Part shown: one piece after another, positions 51,988-60,436 of the stretch
Position numbering within the stretch: position 1 is the first letter of the stretch
Layout of the letters: every line of letters starts with the position of its first letter
NCBI GenBank assembly: GCA_946494435.1
Contig: CAMMBO010000001.1
Location: 6,318 to 70,317, forward strand
Reading direction: 5' to 3'
Length of the DNA stretch: 64,000 nt
Source: an uncultured Mycoplasmatota bacterium
Lineage (GTDB): Bacteria; Bacillota_I; Bacilli_A; RF39; UBA660
Translations under genes and position numbers: made by a program
Notes under the pieces: generated by a model
The model's database searches: none
What the model was told of the DNA's origin: nothing
What the model saw: the letters and a program-made list of their open reading frames with translations, nothing else

Positions 51988-52677
51988 CTAGCCTCCTATA
52001 ACAACATTCCTATACCAATTAGAAATATTAACTAATAAATCTAAAGTTTCTTGATAATCTTCCATCGTATTAGTATAACTATCTCGAACTAAATTAAAGA
52101 AATTATTTTTATTACCCTCAGTACTAAAATAATAATGATCTGCATTTTCAATATTATTTTTAACATAATCAGTAGAACTCATTAAAGAATCAACATTTAA
52201 ATCAACATAAGGTTTAATAATATTAAAATTAGGTAAAGTAGAAATCGTTTCTGTATTAAACATAGATTTAATCTGCATAACTAAACAATTATTTAATATC
52301 TGAGATCTATAACTTATAATAAAATCATATGTATCCTTTATACCTATAGTATCACGATCGAAATAACCCATCATTTCATCACTTTCAATTATATCAATAC
52401 ATTGTTGTAATTTTAACTGTACCGAATTAAGGCCATAAATATTAAGAGAGCCATAATAACTATTTTGATTGTATACATCTATATTATTCTTTATAGTATC
52501 AACTTTACTTTGAATTGTTTGTAAATTAGTATCGTTATACGAAGAAACATCCACAGTAGAACTTAACTCATCCATATGATAAAAATTTAAAAACAATAAG
52601 AAAAATGCTAAACCAAAAAGAAGTCCTGTTATTGTATAGGCAAACATATTTACATATTCTAGTAATATCTTTTTCAT
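51988..52677 (-). CDS. Hypothetical membrane-anchored extracellular protein of the SipW cluster
   Basis: A 229-residue protein with one N-terminal membrane helix (about 10-32, FAYTITGLLFGLAFFLLFLN) and an extracytoplasmic, Asn- and Ser-rich helical domain (LQTIQSKVDTIKNNIDVYNQN, NFFNLVRDSYTNTMEDYQET). No catalytic motif was seen. The last four bases of the 52674 gene overlap its start. It could anchor or help fibres at the membrane, in the place TapA holds in the Bacillus operon, but there is no sequence similarity I can show. Confidence 0.5.
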   Translation of the reverse strand: MKKILLEYVNMFAYTITGLLFGLAFFLLFLNFYHMDELSSTVDVSSYNDTNLQTIQSKVDTIKNNIDVYNQNSYYGSLNIYGLNSVQLKLQQCIDIIESDEMMGYFDRDTIGIKDTYDFIISYRSQILNNCLVMQIKSMFNTETISTLPNFNIIKPYVDLNVDSLMSSTDYVKNNIENADHYYFSTEGNKNNFFNLVRDSYTNTMEDYQETLDLLVNISNWYRNVVIGG

Positions 52678-53219
52678 AAATCCTCCTCCATTTGTACTCT
52701 AACATCAAAATGATAATACTTATTTTGCCAATTAGTATTAACTGCATTTTCTGATACATAAACACGCAATTGATAATTATTAACTTGATTAACAGCTATA
52801 CTTCTAGTATCCAAAACATTATTTTTAACATCCGATAAAGAACCACTATTAATAACTATATCATTTAATACAAGTTGATATTTAAGCTGCTTCCTTGATA
52901 GTAATACTTTATTAGAATAAGTAGAATCATCACTAATAATACTATCTTCTATTAAAACATTATAAACAGCATCTTTAGCACTATTATTCTTTATTGTAAA
53001 TTCATAAGGAGTTAAATTTAATGCCTCTTCATCATCTAATGGTATCAATCCACTTTCATCTATTGTATTATTAGAATCATCAATTTGAATTGTAACAGCA
53101 CCAGTAGAATCATCAGTGTCAGATTTTCCATAGAAAAACCTATACCACAACATAGAAGTAGCAAGAATAAATGAAAATAGTGCAATTCCTGCTAAAATCA
53201 ATAAAATTACTTTTTTCAT
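52674..53219 (-). CDS. Exported TasA/TapA-like protein of the SipW cluster
   Basis: A 181-residue exported protein: N-terminal helix (VILLILAGIALFSFILATSML) and beta-rich outer domain with LNLTPYEFTIKNNSAKDAVYNVLIED and RVYVSENAVNTNWQNKYYHFDVRVQ. The last block (YxLRVYVS...YxFDVRVQ) recalls the RLRMWV...KLRVNV motif of the three TasA-like proteins upstream, so it may be a divergent member with a different signal sequence. It shares a base with sipW (53219) and overlaps the 51988 gene by four, so co-translation is likely. Confidence 0.6.
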   Translation of the reverse strand: MKKVILLILAGIALFSFILATSMLWYRFFYGKSDTDDSTGAVTIQIDDSNNTIDESGLIPLDDEEALNLTPYEFTIKNNSAKDAVYNVLIEDSIISDDSTYSNKVLLSRKQLKYQLVLNDIVINSGSLSDVKNNVLDTRSIAVNQVNNYQLRVYVSENAVNTNWQNKYYHFDVRVQMEEDL

Positions 53220-53887
53220 TATTTAAACCTTCTTTCATTTTTTGCTTTCTTTTTTTTAATATCATTAACAATTTGTCGAGAATCACTATTTTTATCAGAA
53301 CCTCTAAGAGTTTTAATTAATTTATATATATCATAACCAATAATCATAACAGCAGGTACAATAATAATAGCAACCCACCCTAAAATAGAACTTAGATAAT
53401 ATTGAACATAACCTATTTTAGGTATTCTAAATAATACTTTACCATATATTTCATTAAAACTAATTCTAGAAGAATCTTCAGTATTATTATTATCACCTTT
53501 AGTTGTAAATAAATATTCACCACTACTAGTTTTTTCAATATTGACAATTCTATGAGTAACACGAACACCAGAATATCTGTAATCTGTAGAATTAAATGTT
53601 ATAATATCACCTTTGTCTAAATCTTCAGGATCATCAACTCTCATTGTAATGACTACGTCCAAAACATTAATTGCAGGAACCATTGAAGGACTAACTATTG
53701 TATATGCAGAAAATAAATCCTTTTTATTATTACCAGATTTTAAATTGTTTTGTTTATCAATGAAATTAACAACAAATATCAAAAAAACAATAATCATTAT
53801 TAAGCAAATAGAATACATTAATACCGTAGTAATAAAATGTAAAATATTTTTTAACTTAGTGATCCAATTTTTATTTTCTTTTTTCAT
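53219..53887 (-). CDS. sipW: SipW-type (ER-like) type I signal peptidase
   Basis: A 222-residue membrane protease with an N-terminal helix about 18-42, catalytic Ser68 in IVSPSMVPAINV, His112 in VTHRIVNI in place of the lysine of ordinary bacterial enzymes, the conserved TKGDNN block, and a C-terminal helix (LGWVAIIIVPAVMIIGYDI). That Ser/His type is the SipW class, which in Bacillus cleaves TasA, TapA and camelysin. GGGTGATAAC precedes the ATG at 53887. Neighbours with SipW-type signal peptides on both sides make a dedicated peptidase very likely. Confidence 0.92.
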   Translation of the reverse strand: MKKENKNWITKLKNILHFITTVLMYSICLIMIIVFLIFVVNFIDKQNNLKSGNNKKDLFSAYTIVSPSMVPAINVLDVVITMRVDDPEDLDKGDIITFNSTDYRYSGVRVTHRIVNIEKTSSGEYLFTTKGDNNNTEDSSRISFNEIYGKVLFRIPKIGYVQYYLSSILGWVAIIIVPAVMIIGYDIYKLIKTLRGSDKNSDSRQIVNDIKKKKAKNERRFK

Positions 53888-53938
53888 CCAGTTATCACCC
53901 ACTTTTATTCACAAAAACAGTAAAAAGAAGCAGACATA

Positions 53939-54574
53939 CTATTCTGCTAAATCTACTTTAGCTTTTATTGAAACTCTAACTGCAAAACTCTTTTCAAAAC
54001 CTTCTAAAATTGTATCTTCATCTACCCACATTCTAAGACGATAATCAACAATTGAACTTTTAGAAACAGAATCACTATAAAGTAACATAGCACCAGCTGG
54101 AGTACCTAAATTTGTACTTTTATCAAGTGGAGTAAAATGCTTGGGTTCCATAACTTCCTTATAAGAATTATTAACTTCTTTTTCTAAATATAATTTAACA
54201 TCATCATTATCAAGCGTAGACGTTACTACTTTTTCAGCTGAAATTTCATAATTAGCTACCACATTTCCTTCTAAAATTGTATTAATAGAAAAATCAAAAT
54301 ACTGATTTTCATCAGTTAATAATTTACCAACTTCATCAGTCATAGGATAAGCATTAGTAATATTTATGCCATTAGTATCCTCAGTATAATTTAAATATAT
54401 ATTACCTGTACTTATTTTATTTATACCACCATTATTTTCTTTAGTATAAGTAAATGTTGCAACAGAAATGCCAATTACCATTATTATAAAAAGACAAAGA
54501 CAAATAATAATGGTAAATAGTTTCCCATTGGACTGTTTTTCTATAGTTTCTTTTTCATAGCTTTGATTTTCCAT
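53939..54574 (-). CDS. TasA/camelysin-like secreted protein (copy 1)
   Basis: A 211-residue protein with a SipW-class signal region (KLFTIIICLCLFIIMVIGISVATFTYTK), then NKISTGNIYLNYTEDTNGINI, NQYFDFSINTILEGNVVANYEI, and the C-terminal VDYRLRMWVDEDTI. The same blocks recur in the two genes upstream, so this is a paralog family related to TasA and camelysin (M73). Most probably it is an extracellular fibre or biofilm matrix subunit. It is 51 bases upstream of sipW, with a weak hairpin between. Confidence 0.75.
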   Translation of the reverse strand: MENQSYEKETIEKQSNGKLFTIIICLCLFIIMVIGISVATFTYTKENNGGINKISTGNIYLNYTEDTNGINITNAYPMTDEVGKLLTDENQYFDFSINTILEGNVVANYEISAEKVVTSTLDNDDVKLYLEKEVNNSYKEVMEPKHFTPLDKSTNLGTPAGAMLLYSDSVSKSSIVDYRLRMWVDEDTILEGFEKSFAVRVSIKAKVDLAE

Positions 54575-54630
54575 AAGATAACACTCCCTTATACTCTAAC
54601 ATAATTTTATCACACTAATTTTTAGAGGTA

Positions 54631-54687
54631 AAGAAAAAAGTACAGTTAAAATGGCCACAAAATATGAAAACCAAAAACTGCACTTTT
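54631..54687 (-). terminator. Intrinsic terminator after TasA-like copy 2
   Basis: Minus-strand AAAAGTGCAGTT (54687-54676) and AACTGTACTTTT (54648-54637) form a 12-bp stem with one G-U pair, followed by T-rich sequence, just past the copy 2 stop. It would limit transcription into copy 1 and sipW. Confidence 0.7.
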
Positions 54688-54689
54688 AA

Positions 54690-55292
54690 TTAAACACCTA
54701 CTGCACCATATACATTTACTCTTAATTTATAAACTTGACTATAATCTGGAAGCACATAATCATCAGAAATCCACATTCTAAGACGGTAATTTCTCACACT
54801 AGTTTCGATAAAATTACTAGCCAGTAATACAAATTGTCCATTTGGTGCTCCCGATTGATCTTCAGAAGTTATTTGTAAATCGGAAACTTTAGTAGGTCTA
54901 AGAACTTGTGTCTCTCCACCACTACTTACATTAGTCAAATAAACTTTAATTGCATTATCTGGTAAGGTACTATCAGCTGTTTTAACAGCAGTAATCACAT
55001 AATTAATATCTGCATTTCCACCAATTGTGGCAGAGACTGAAAAATCAAAATATTGACTATCTTCACTTAAGGACATACCAACTTCATCATTCATAGGAGA
55101 AGCATCCGTCAAATTAATACCATTAGTATTTTCACTATAACTCATTGTTATAGTTCCAGTAGTAACACGATTAACTTTTTCACCAGTTTTCGAATAAAAA
55201 ACAGCTGCATAACTCACACCTATAACTGCCAAAATTAAAAGAAGAATACCTATTATTGATAACAGAATAGTTTTATTATTTCTTTCAGACAT
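54690..55292 (-). CDS. TasA/camelysin-like secreted protein (copy 2)
   Basis: A 200-residue paralog: signal region ILLSIIGILLLILAVIGVSYA then AVFYSKTG, NRVTTGTITMSYSENTNGINL, SQYFDFSVSATIGGNADINYVI, and the C-terminal RNYRLRMWISDDYV. The SYA-A boundary looks like the SipW cleavage site after about residue 30. GGGAGGAAAAG precedes the ATG; a promoter-like TTGTTT-17-TATATT lies at 55323-55351. A terminator follows. Confidence 0.75.
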   Translation of the reverse strand: MSERNNKTILLSIIGILLLILAVIGVSYAAVFYSKTGEKVNRVTTGTITMSYSENTNGINLTDASPMNDEVGMSLSEDSQYFDFSVSATIGGNADINYVITAVKTADSTLPDNAIKVYLTNVSSGGETQVLRPTKVSDLQITSEDQSGAPNGQFVLLASNFIETSVRNYRLRMWISDDYVLPDYSQVYKLRVNVYGAVGV

Positions 55293-55322
55293 ACTTTTCC
55301 TCCCTCTTACTTTATATAATAA

Positions 55323-55351
55323 AATATAACATATCTATAAAAGATAAACAA
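55323..55351 (-). promoter_or_regulatory. Promoter-like element of TasA-like copy 2
   Basis: Minus-strand TTGTTT (55351-55346), a 17-base spacer and TATATT (55328-55323), about 30 bases upstream of the ATG, after the copy 3 terminator. Confidence 0.45.
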
Positions 55352-55375
55352 GGTTAAGTTTTACGTAATGATGTA

Positions 55376-55407
55376 AAAGAAAAAAGTGTCAGAGATTAGA
55401 CACTTTT
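55376..55407 (-). terminator. Intrinsic terminator after TasA-like copy 3
   Basis: Minus-strand AAAAGTGTC (55407-55399), an eight-base loop, GACACTTTT (55390-55382) and a T-rich tract. Confidence 0.85.
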
Positions 55408-55426
55408 AGAAACCACAAACTACAAA

Positions 55427-56080
55427 TTAAGAAGATTGTGCTTCTGCTTGACCATATACATTTACTCTTAGCTTAAAAGTTTGTGCTCCTGCTTCATTTT
55501 GCACTTGATAAGTATCAGCTACCCACATTCTTAAACGAAAATCATGACTATCAGTAACAACAAATGTACTTCTATAAAGTAATTTATCACCTGCTGGGGC
55601 TCCTGATACATCAGATGCTTCAACATCTGTTAAAGTATCATAAGTAGGAACAGTACCACCTTCAAAACCAGTAATAGGAGTATCTGCATCGCTATCCATA
55701 TCAGTTAAATATACTTTAACTGCACTTTCTGGTAAATTACTGTCCTCTACTTTTGAAGCAGTAACAGCATAATTAATTGTAGTATCACCACTAATAGTAG
55801 CACCTACAGTAAAATCAAAAACATAGTTTTGTTCTCCATCACCCGATTCATCAGTATATGCTTTACCAACACTATCAGCAACAGGCAAAGCATTAGAAAT
55901 ATTAATACCATTAACAGGTTCAGTATAACGCATTGTAATAGTACCAGTCGAAATTTGATTTACCATTGTTCCTGTTTGACTAAAGCTAAAGGCTGCAAAT
56001 GATACTCCAACAACAGCTACAACCAAAATAGCTACCCCTAATACTGACAATAACACTTGTTTAGAATTATTATCCTTCAT
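55427..56080 (-). CDS. TasA/camelysin-like secreted protein (copy 3)
   Basis: The first-transcribed and longest paralog, 217 residues: signal region QVLLSVLGVAILVVAVVGVSFA with cleavage likely after SFA, then NQISTGTITMRYTEPVNGINI, YVFDFTVGATISGDTTINYAV and the C-terminal HDFRLRMWVADTYQ, with EAGAQTFKLRVNVYGQAEA at the end. AGAAGGAGG precedes the ATG. Being first, with a terminator directly after, it is probably made at the highest level. Confidence 0.75.
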   Translation of the reverse strand: MKDNNSKQVLLSVLGVAILVVAVVGVSFAAFSFSQTGTMVNQISTGTITMRYTEPVNGINISNALPVADSVGKAYTDESGDGEQNYVFDFTVGATISGDTTINYAVTASKVEDSNLPESAVKVYLTDMDSDADTPITGFEGGTVPTYDTLTDVEASDVSGAPAGDKLLYRSTFVVTDSHDFRLRMWVADTYQVQNEAGAQTFKLRVNVYGQAEAQSS

Positions 56081-56188
56081 TTTATATCTAACCTCCTTCT
56101 ACACTAACACTATATCATAAATATAATTATAAATGCAACTACTTTCTACCAAATTTCTTTATTTAATAACGACATTATTTTACAATAT

Positions 56189-56776
56189 TTACCACCCATA
56201 TCTAATAAGTTCAAATTTTATATTATGACTAGTAACAAATCCTTCAAGATTAGACTGACTAGTAAAAAGTAAATCCATATGATTACCTGTAACTGCTCCT
56301 CCTCTATCCATAACAATAGCAAGAATAGGTTCACTATATATATTAATACCACTTATTCTAACAATACTACCACATGGAATAGATCTATCTGCAGCAACTA
56401 CTCTAACAGTACCATATACTTGGTCTTCAAAATAAATATTACCATTTTTAAAGTTTTGACGAGGTGGACAAGCACTATTACCAGAACAACCTGGACAATC
56501 AGGTCCATACGCTGTAAGAGTCCCCATAAAAGCAACAGGACTACTACTAGCCACACTAATAGCATCATAAAAACTATCATATAAAGTAGGCTCTTTAGCT
56601 TTCTCCATCTCTTTAATAGAGTTATATTTATTAACAATATGAACTGCTTGTAAGCTTTTTACACTATTTATATTAGAAGTCATTACTACAGTTTTATTAT
56701 TACCTGACAATACAACAAAAGCTAAAGCAAAAATAATAATTACAAAACTAAAATATCTTAAAAATCTTTTACCCAT
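56189..56776 (-). CDS. 3D-domain cell-wall-active protein (YabE-like)
   Basis: A 195-residue protein with an N-terminal membrane helix (about 6-25) and a C-terminal 3D domain: AADRSIPCGSIVRISG, VMDRGGAVTGNHMDLLF with the three Asp of the family. Between are cysteine-rich residues (CPGCSGNSACPP). 3D proteins are putative lytic transglycosylase-like wall enzymes; Bacillus yabE, in this same place (tatD-yabE-rnmV-ksgA), also has G5/DUF348 domains that are missing here. The gene symbol is left blank for that reason. Confidence 0.82.
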   Translation of the reverse strand: MGKRFLRYFSFVIIIFALAFVVLSGNNKTVVMTSNINSVKSLQAVHIVNKYNSIKEMEKAKEPTLYDSFYDAISVASSSPVAFMGTLTAYGPDCPGCSGNSACPPRQNFKNGNIYFEDQVYGTVRVVAADRSIPCGSIVRISGINIYSEPILAIVMDRGGAVTGNHMDLLFTSQSNLEGFVTSHNIKFELIRYGW

Positions 56777-56816
56777 CTTTTTACCTCATTTTCTACTTAA
56801 GATAATACTAGCATTG

Positions 56817-57572
56817 TTATCTATTAAAGTCAAATAAACTTGAGGCATTTTTACTGGTAATTTCTGCTAATTCCTCTACACTAATATTTTTTATATCAGC
56901 AATAAAGTTAGCAATAAACTCTAAATACTTAGAAGAATTAACTTTCCCTCTAAAGGGAACAGGAGTAAGATAAGGACTATCAGTCTCAAGTACAATAGAT
57001 TCTAAAGGTACTTCTTTAACTACGTCTTTTAATTTAGAGTTTTTAAAAGTAACAACTCCACCTATTCCTAATAAGAATCCCATACTTATATAAATATTAG
57101 CAGTCTCTAAACTCCCACTAAAACAATGTATTATTCCTTTTACTTTATATTTCTTTAAAGTATTAATAGTATCCATAGTTGCATCTCTAGAATGTATCAC
57201 AACAGGAAGATTAAAAGCAGAAGCAATCTTTAATTGTTCTTCAAATAACCATATCTGTTTATCTTTATTTTCTTTAGTATAGTGATAATCAAGACCTATC
57301 TCCCCAATACCAACAACTTTTTTCTCGCCTAATAAACTCTTTAAATAGTCTAAATCAGATTCAGTAACAGTATCAGCATACTCTGGATGATATCCTATCG
57401 TAACATAAACCATATCATACTTATCTTTTAAATCCATTACTTCTTCTATACTTTCCCTACTACAACCTGATACAACAATTTTATCAACACTAGCCTTCTT
57501 ATTCTCTTCTATAACTTTATCTATATCAAGATAATCTTCCATACTTAAATGACAATGTGTATCTATATACAT
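56817..57572 (-). CDS. tatD: TatD-family metal-dependent hydrolase/DNase
   Basis: A 251-residue TIM-barrel metal hydrolase: MYIDTHCHLSMEDYLD carries the HxH pair, then GEIGLDYHYTKENK with the bridging Glu, PVVIHSRDA, IHCFSGSLETA and LETDSPYLTPVPFRGKVNSSKY. TatD enzymes are 3' exonucleases in DNA repair or turnover. I start it at 57572 with AGAAAGTGGTGG upstream; the longer frame has no binding site. It lies downstream of metG as in Bacillus, with a small membrane protein in between. Confidence 0.94.
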   Translation of the reverse strand: MYIDTHCHLSMEDYLDIDKVIEENKKASVDKIVVSGCSRESIEEVMDLKDKYDMVYVTIGYHPEYADTVTESDLDYLKSLLGEKKVVGIGEIGLDYHYTKENKDKQIWLFEEQLKIASAFNLPVVIHSRDATMDTINTLKKYKVKGIIHCFSGSLETANIYISMGFLLGIGGVVTFKNSKLKDVVKEVPLESIVLETDSPYLTPVPFRGKVNSSKYLEFIANFIADIKNISVEELAEITSKNASSLFDFNR

Positions 57573-57635
57573 AAAAAACCACCACTTTCTAAAAAACATT
57601 ATATCAAAAAAAGAAATCCTCTAAATAGTATTTTA

Positions 57636-57812
57636 CTATTTACAAGATTTTTTCTTTCTTCGACATAAAAATAATCTTATTAAATAAATCGTTAATACAA
57701 TTAAATAACCGATATCTAATATATTATGCCCTATAATAACCATTACAACTAAAACTCCATAAAGAACTGCAACTGCCACTACTTCAATTTCTAACTTTCG
57801 TTTCTTAGTCAT
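57636..57812 (-). CDS. Small two-helix membrane protein, 58 residues
   Basis: An open reading frame of 58 codons beginning MTKKRKLEIEVVAVAVLYGV, with two hydrophobic stretches (about 9-28 and 32-48) and a basic end (CRRKKKSCK). AAAGGATAGAATT lies just before the ATG, so it is probably translated. A hairpin (AAATAGTA / TACTATTT) at the end may be a terminator. The position between metG and tatD is conserved core order otherwise. No family recognised. Confidence 0.55.
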   Translation of the reverse strand: MTKKRKLEIEVVAVAVLYGVLVVMVIIGHNILDIGYLIVLTIYLIRLFLCRRKKKSCK

Positions 57813-57881
57813 AATTCTATCCTTTCTTACGACTTCAAATACTACTTGTTACTACGTAAACACTACCCTTCAACTATAACA

Positions 57882-57916
57882 TAAAAAATAGGATAATTTT
57901 AAAAATCACCCTATTT
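57882..57916 (-). terminator. Intrinsic terminator after metG
   Basis: Minus-strand AAATAGG (57916-57910), a loop and CCTATTT (57892-57886) followed by TTTT. It lies between metG (ends 57940) and the 58-residue protein gene. Confidence 0.65.
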
Positions 57917-57939
57917 ATTTTTAAGTTTACACTAAAATT

Positions 57940-59478
57940 TTACAAATCATGCTCCTTTAAGAACTTATCTTTATCTATTCTTTGGAATAATACACTAGGA
58001 GTTCCTACTTCATATTTATTATCTTTTAGATAACTATTATCTTCTCTAGTATTATTAATCTGTCTTAAAATCTCTTTAGATGTAGAAGGTATTGCAAAAG
58101 ATAAATTAATAGAACATACTCTAATAGATTCAAGTAAATTATATAAAACTGTCTCTAATCTATCTTTACTATCCTCATCTTTAGCAAGTATCCAAGGAGT
58201 AGTTTCATCAATATACTTATTACTAGCTCTCAATACTTCTAAAATTGAATTAATAGCATCAGATACTGCTAACTTATCCATCGCTTTATCTATATTACTA
58301 CTTAAACTATTAATCCTATCAATAAATTCACTATCTATATCTTCATAACATTCTTTATTAGTAACAACTCCATCAAAATACTTATTGGCCATACTAATAG
58401 TACGTTGTACTAAATTACCTAAAGTATTAGCAAGATCACTATTTATTACATCTATAAGTAATTCATAAGTTAAATTACCATCATTAGCATAAGGAATTTC
58501 TTTAAGTAAGTAATATCTAACAGCATCTACTCCAAATAAATCTACTAAATCATCTGCATATATAACATTACCTTTACTTTTACTCATCTTATCATTATCT
58601 GTAAGTAACCAAGGATGACCAAATATTTTCTTAGGAAGCGGTAAATCTAAAGCCATTAATATTATAGGCCAGTAAATAGTATGAAAACGTAAAATGTCTT
58701 TTCCAATTAAATGCAAGTCCGCTGGCCAAAGCTTTTTAAATAAATCACTACTACCATCAGGGTCATATCCTATAAAAGTAATATAATTTGTTAAAGCATC
58801 TATCCATACATAAATAACATGTTTAGGGTCAAAAGTAACAGGAATACTCCATTTAAAAGTAGTTCTTGTAACACATAAATCTTGTAAACCAGGTTTTAAG
58901 AAGTTATTAATCATTTCGTTCTTACGAGATTCTGGCTCTATAAAATCATCATGCTCTTCAATATATTTTAATAATCTATCTTGATATTTACTCATTCTAA
59001 AGAAATAAGCTTCTTCTTTTTGTTTTTGTACCTCTCTTCCACAGTCAGGACATTTACCATCTACTAATTGACTATCAGTAAAGAAAGATTCACAAGGAGT
59101 ACAATACCATCCTTCATATTCACCTTTATAAATATCACCTTGTTCATATAGTTTATTAAATATTTTTTGAACAACTTCTTCATGATGTTTATCAGTAGTT
59201 CTAACAAAATTATCATAACTAGTATCCATTAAATCCCAGATTCTCTTAATCTCAGTTGCAATAGAATCAACAAATTCTTGAGGTTTAACCCCTGCCTCTT
59301 TCGCTTTAGTCTCTATTTTTAATCCATGTTCATCAGTACCAGTTTGAAAATAAACATCATATCCCTTACTTCTTTTATATCTTGCAATAGCATCTGCCAA
59401 CACCACTTCATATGTATTACCAATATGTGGCTTTCCTGATGTATAACTTATAGCAGTTGTAATATAATATTTATCCAT
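57940..59478 (-). CDS. metG: Methionyl-tRNA synthetase
   Basis: Class I synthetase charging tRNA-Met. The 512-residue protein begins MDKYYITTAISYTSGKPHIG (HIGH-like), has a zinc knot CTPCESFF...CPDCGREV and KMSKSKGN near 295, and ends without the C-terminal tRNA-binding (EMAP-like) domain found in Bacillus MetS (which is ~150 residues longer). AAGGAGGAG precedes the ATG at 59478; the longer frame has no binding site. A Met-specific T-box leader lies upstream. Confidence 0.97.
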   Translation of the reverse strand: MDKYYITTAISYTSGKPHIGNTYEVVLADAIARYKRSKGYDVYFQTGTDEHGLKIETKAKEAGVKPQEFVDSIATEIKRIWDLMDTSYDNFVRTTDKHHEEVVQKIFNKLYEQGDIYKGEYEGWYCTPCESFFTDSQLVDGKCPDCGREVQKQKEEAYFFRMSKYQDRLLKYIEEHDDFIEPESRKNEMINNFLKPGLQDLCVTRTTFKWSIPVTFDPKHVIYVWIDALTNYITFIGYDPDGSSDLFKKLWPADLHLIGKDILRFHTIYWPIILMALDLPLPKKIFGHPWLLTDNDKMSKSKGNVIYADDLVDLFGVDAVRYYLLKEIPYANDGNLTYELLIDVINSDLANTLGNLVQRTISMANKYFDGVVTNKECYEDIDSEFIDRINSLSSNIDKAMDKLAVSDAINSILEVLRASNKYIDETTPWILAKDEDSKDRLETVLYNLLESIRVCSINLSFAIPSTSKEILRQINNTREDNSYLKDNKYEVGTPSVLFQRIDKDKFLKEHDL

Positions 59479-59516
59479 TAATATCTCCTCCTTCAAAATA
59501 AAAAGATTTATCATAT

Positions 59517-59720
59517 CAAAAGGACGAGTTAACCCCGTGGTACCACCTTTTTTTACAATAAATCTTGTACACTTATTCTAATTAACGCTTAGCACGTTCA
59601 TACTTACATATCAATATGAAAGTTCAGAAGCCATATCTTATAAAATCATTCGTTTCTTTTCCACCTACCAAGAACTCTCTATAACTAGAAGTTATAAGAC
59701 TCTTCATCACAACTTTTAAT
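59517..59720 (-). promoter_or_regulatory. T-box riboswitch leader of metG (Met specifier)
   Basis: The leader contains the T-box GGTGGTACCACGG (59548-59535) that pairs with uncharged tRNA, the apical loop GGTAGGTGGAAA, the AGAGAG bulge, and a specifier region TATGG between TCTTATAA/TTATAAGA and GAAG/CTTC stems, with ATG at 59634-59632. This fits tRNA-Met. T-boxes raise synthetase expression when the cognate tRNA is uncharged. Its promoter (TTGAAG-17-TAGAAT) is at 59727-59755. Confidence 0.9.
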
Positions 59721-59726
59721 AACGCT

Positions 59727-59755
59727 ATTCTAACACAAGAGAAATTAATCTTCAA
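59727..59755 (-). promoter_or_regulatory. Promoter of the metG T-box transcript, partly inside spoVT
   Basis: Minus-strand TTGAAG (59755-59750), 17-base spacer, TAGAAT (59732-59727). The -35 region lies in the last codons of spoVT. Confidence 0.6.
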
Positions 59756-60284
59756 GATATTTTGATAAGAAATTAGCAATTATTTGTATTATATGTTCAT
59801 CTTCTTCAGTAAAACTCTTACCATCTTCATTAAGCATTAAAGCAAGTCCTATAATCTCACCATCTGATAGTATAGGGCTAATAATATACTTATACTCTTC
59901 ACCTGAATTTTTACTATCTACTATCTCTTCTATCTGACAAGTTCCTTTAACTAGACTCTCTGTTTCAAATAAACACTCTTCTAATTTAGTAGAAATATTA
60001 CATCCACAAAACTCTTTTTTATACTTACCAGTACCTGCTACAAACTTATCTCTATCTGTAACAAAGATATTCTTACTAATAGTCATATAAATAGTATCAA
60101 GTAAAGACTGTGCAATATCACTTAAAACATCACTAGTAGAAAACTTCTTTAAGCTTATTGTCTCTTTATCTACAAAAAATTCTAAACTCTCACCATCTCT
60201 AATTCTAAGAGATTTTCTAATATCTTTAGGAATTACAATTCTTCCCAAGTCATCAACTCTTCTAACTACACCTGTTGTCTTCAT
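59745..60284 (-). CDS. spoVT: SpoVT-type AbrB/GAF transcriptional regulator
   Basis: SpoVT is a forespore regulator. The 179-residue protein has an AbrB-type swapped-hairpin N-domain, MKTTGVVRRVDDLGRIVIPKDIRKSLRI, and a C-terminal GAF-like domain with FVTDRDKFVAGTGKYKKEF, SPILSDGEIIGLALML and ADFLSKYLED-type end. Both are usual for SpoVT (178 residues in Bacillus). AAGGAGAGC precedes the ATG. Its 3' end carries the -35 of the metG T-box promoter. Confidence 0.93.
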   Translation of the reverse strand: MKTTGVVRRVDDLGRIVIPKDIRKSLRIRDGESLEFFVDKETISLKKFSTSDVLSDIAQSLLDTIYMTISKNIFVTDRDKFVAGTGKYKKEFCGCNISTKLEECLFETESLVKGTCQIEEIVDSKNSGEEYKYIISPILSDGEIIGLALMLNEDGKSFTEEDEHIIQIIANFLSKYLED

Positions 60285-60436
60285 AAGCTCTCCTTCCTTT
60301 TCAGTAGTATTATTCCAATATCAGCCCATTTTATACCATCAAAATTATGCTATCTATTGATATTATATACGTAAGAAGGACTTTTTTTCTCTGGTAATTA
60401 TTTCCAGTTAACAAAAGATACAAAAAAAATACTCAT

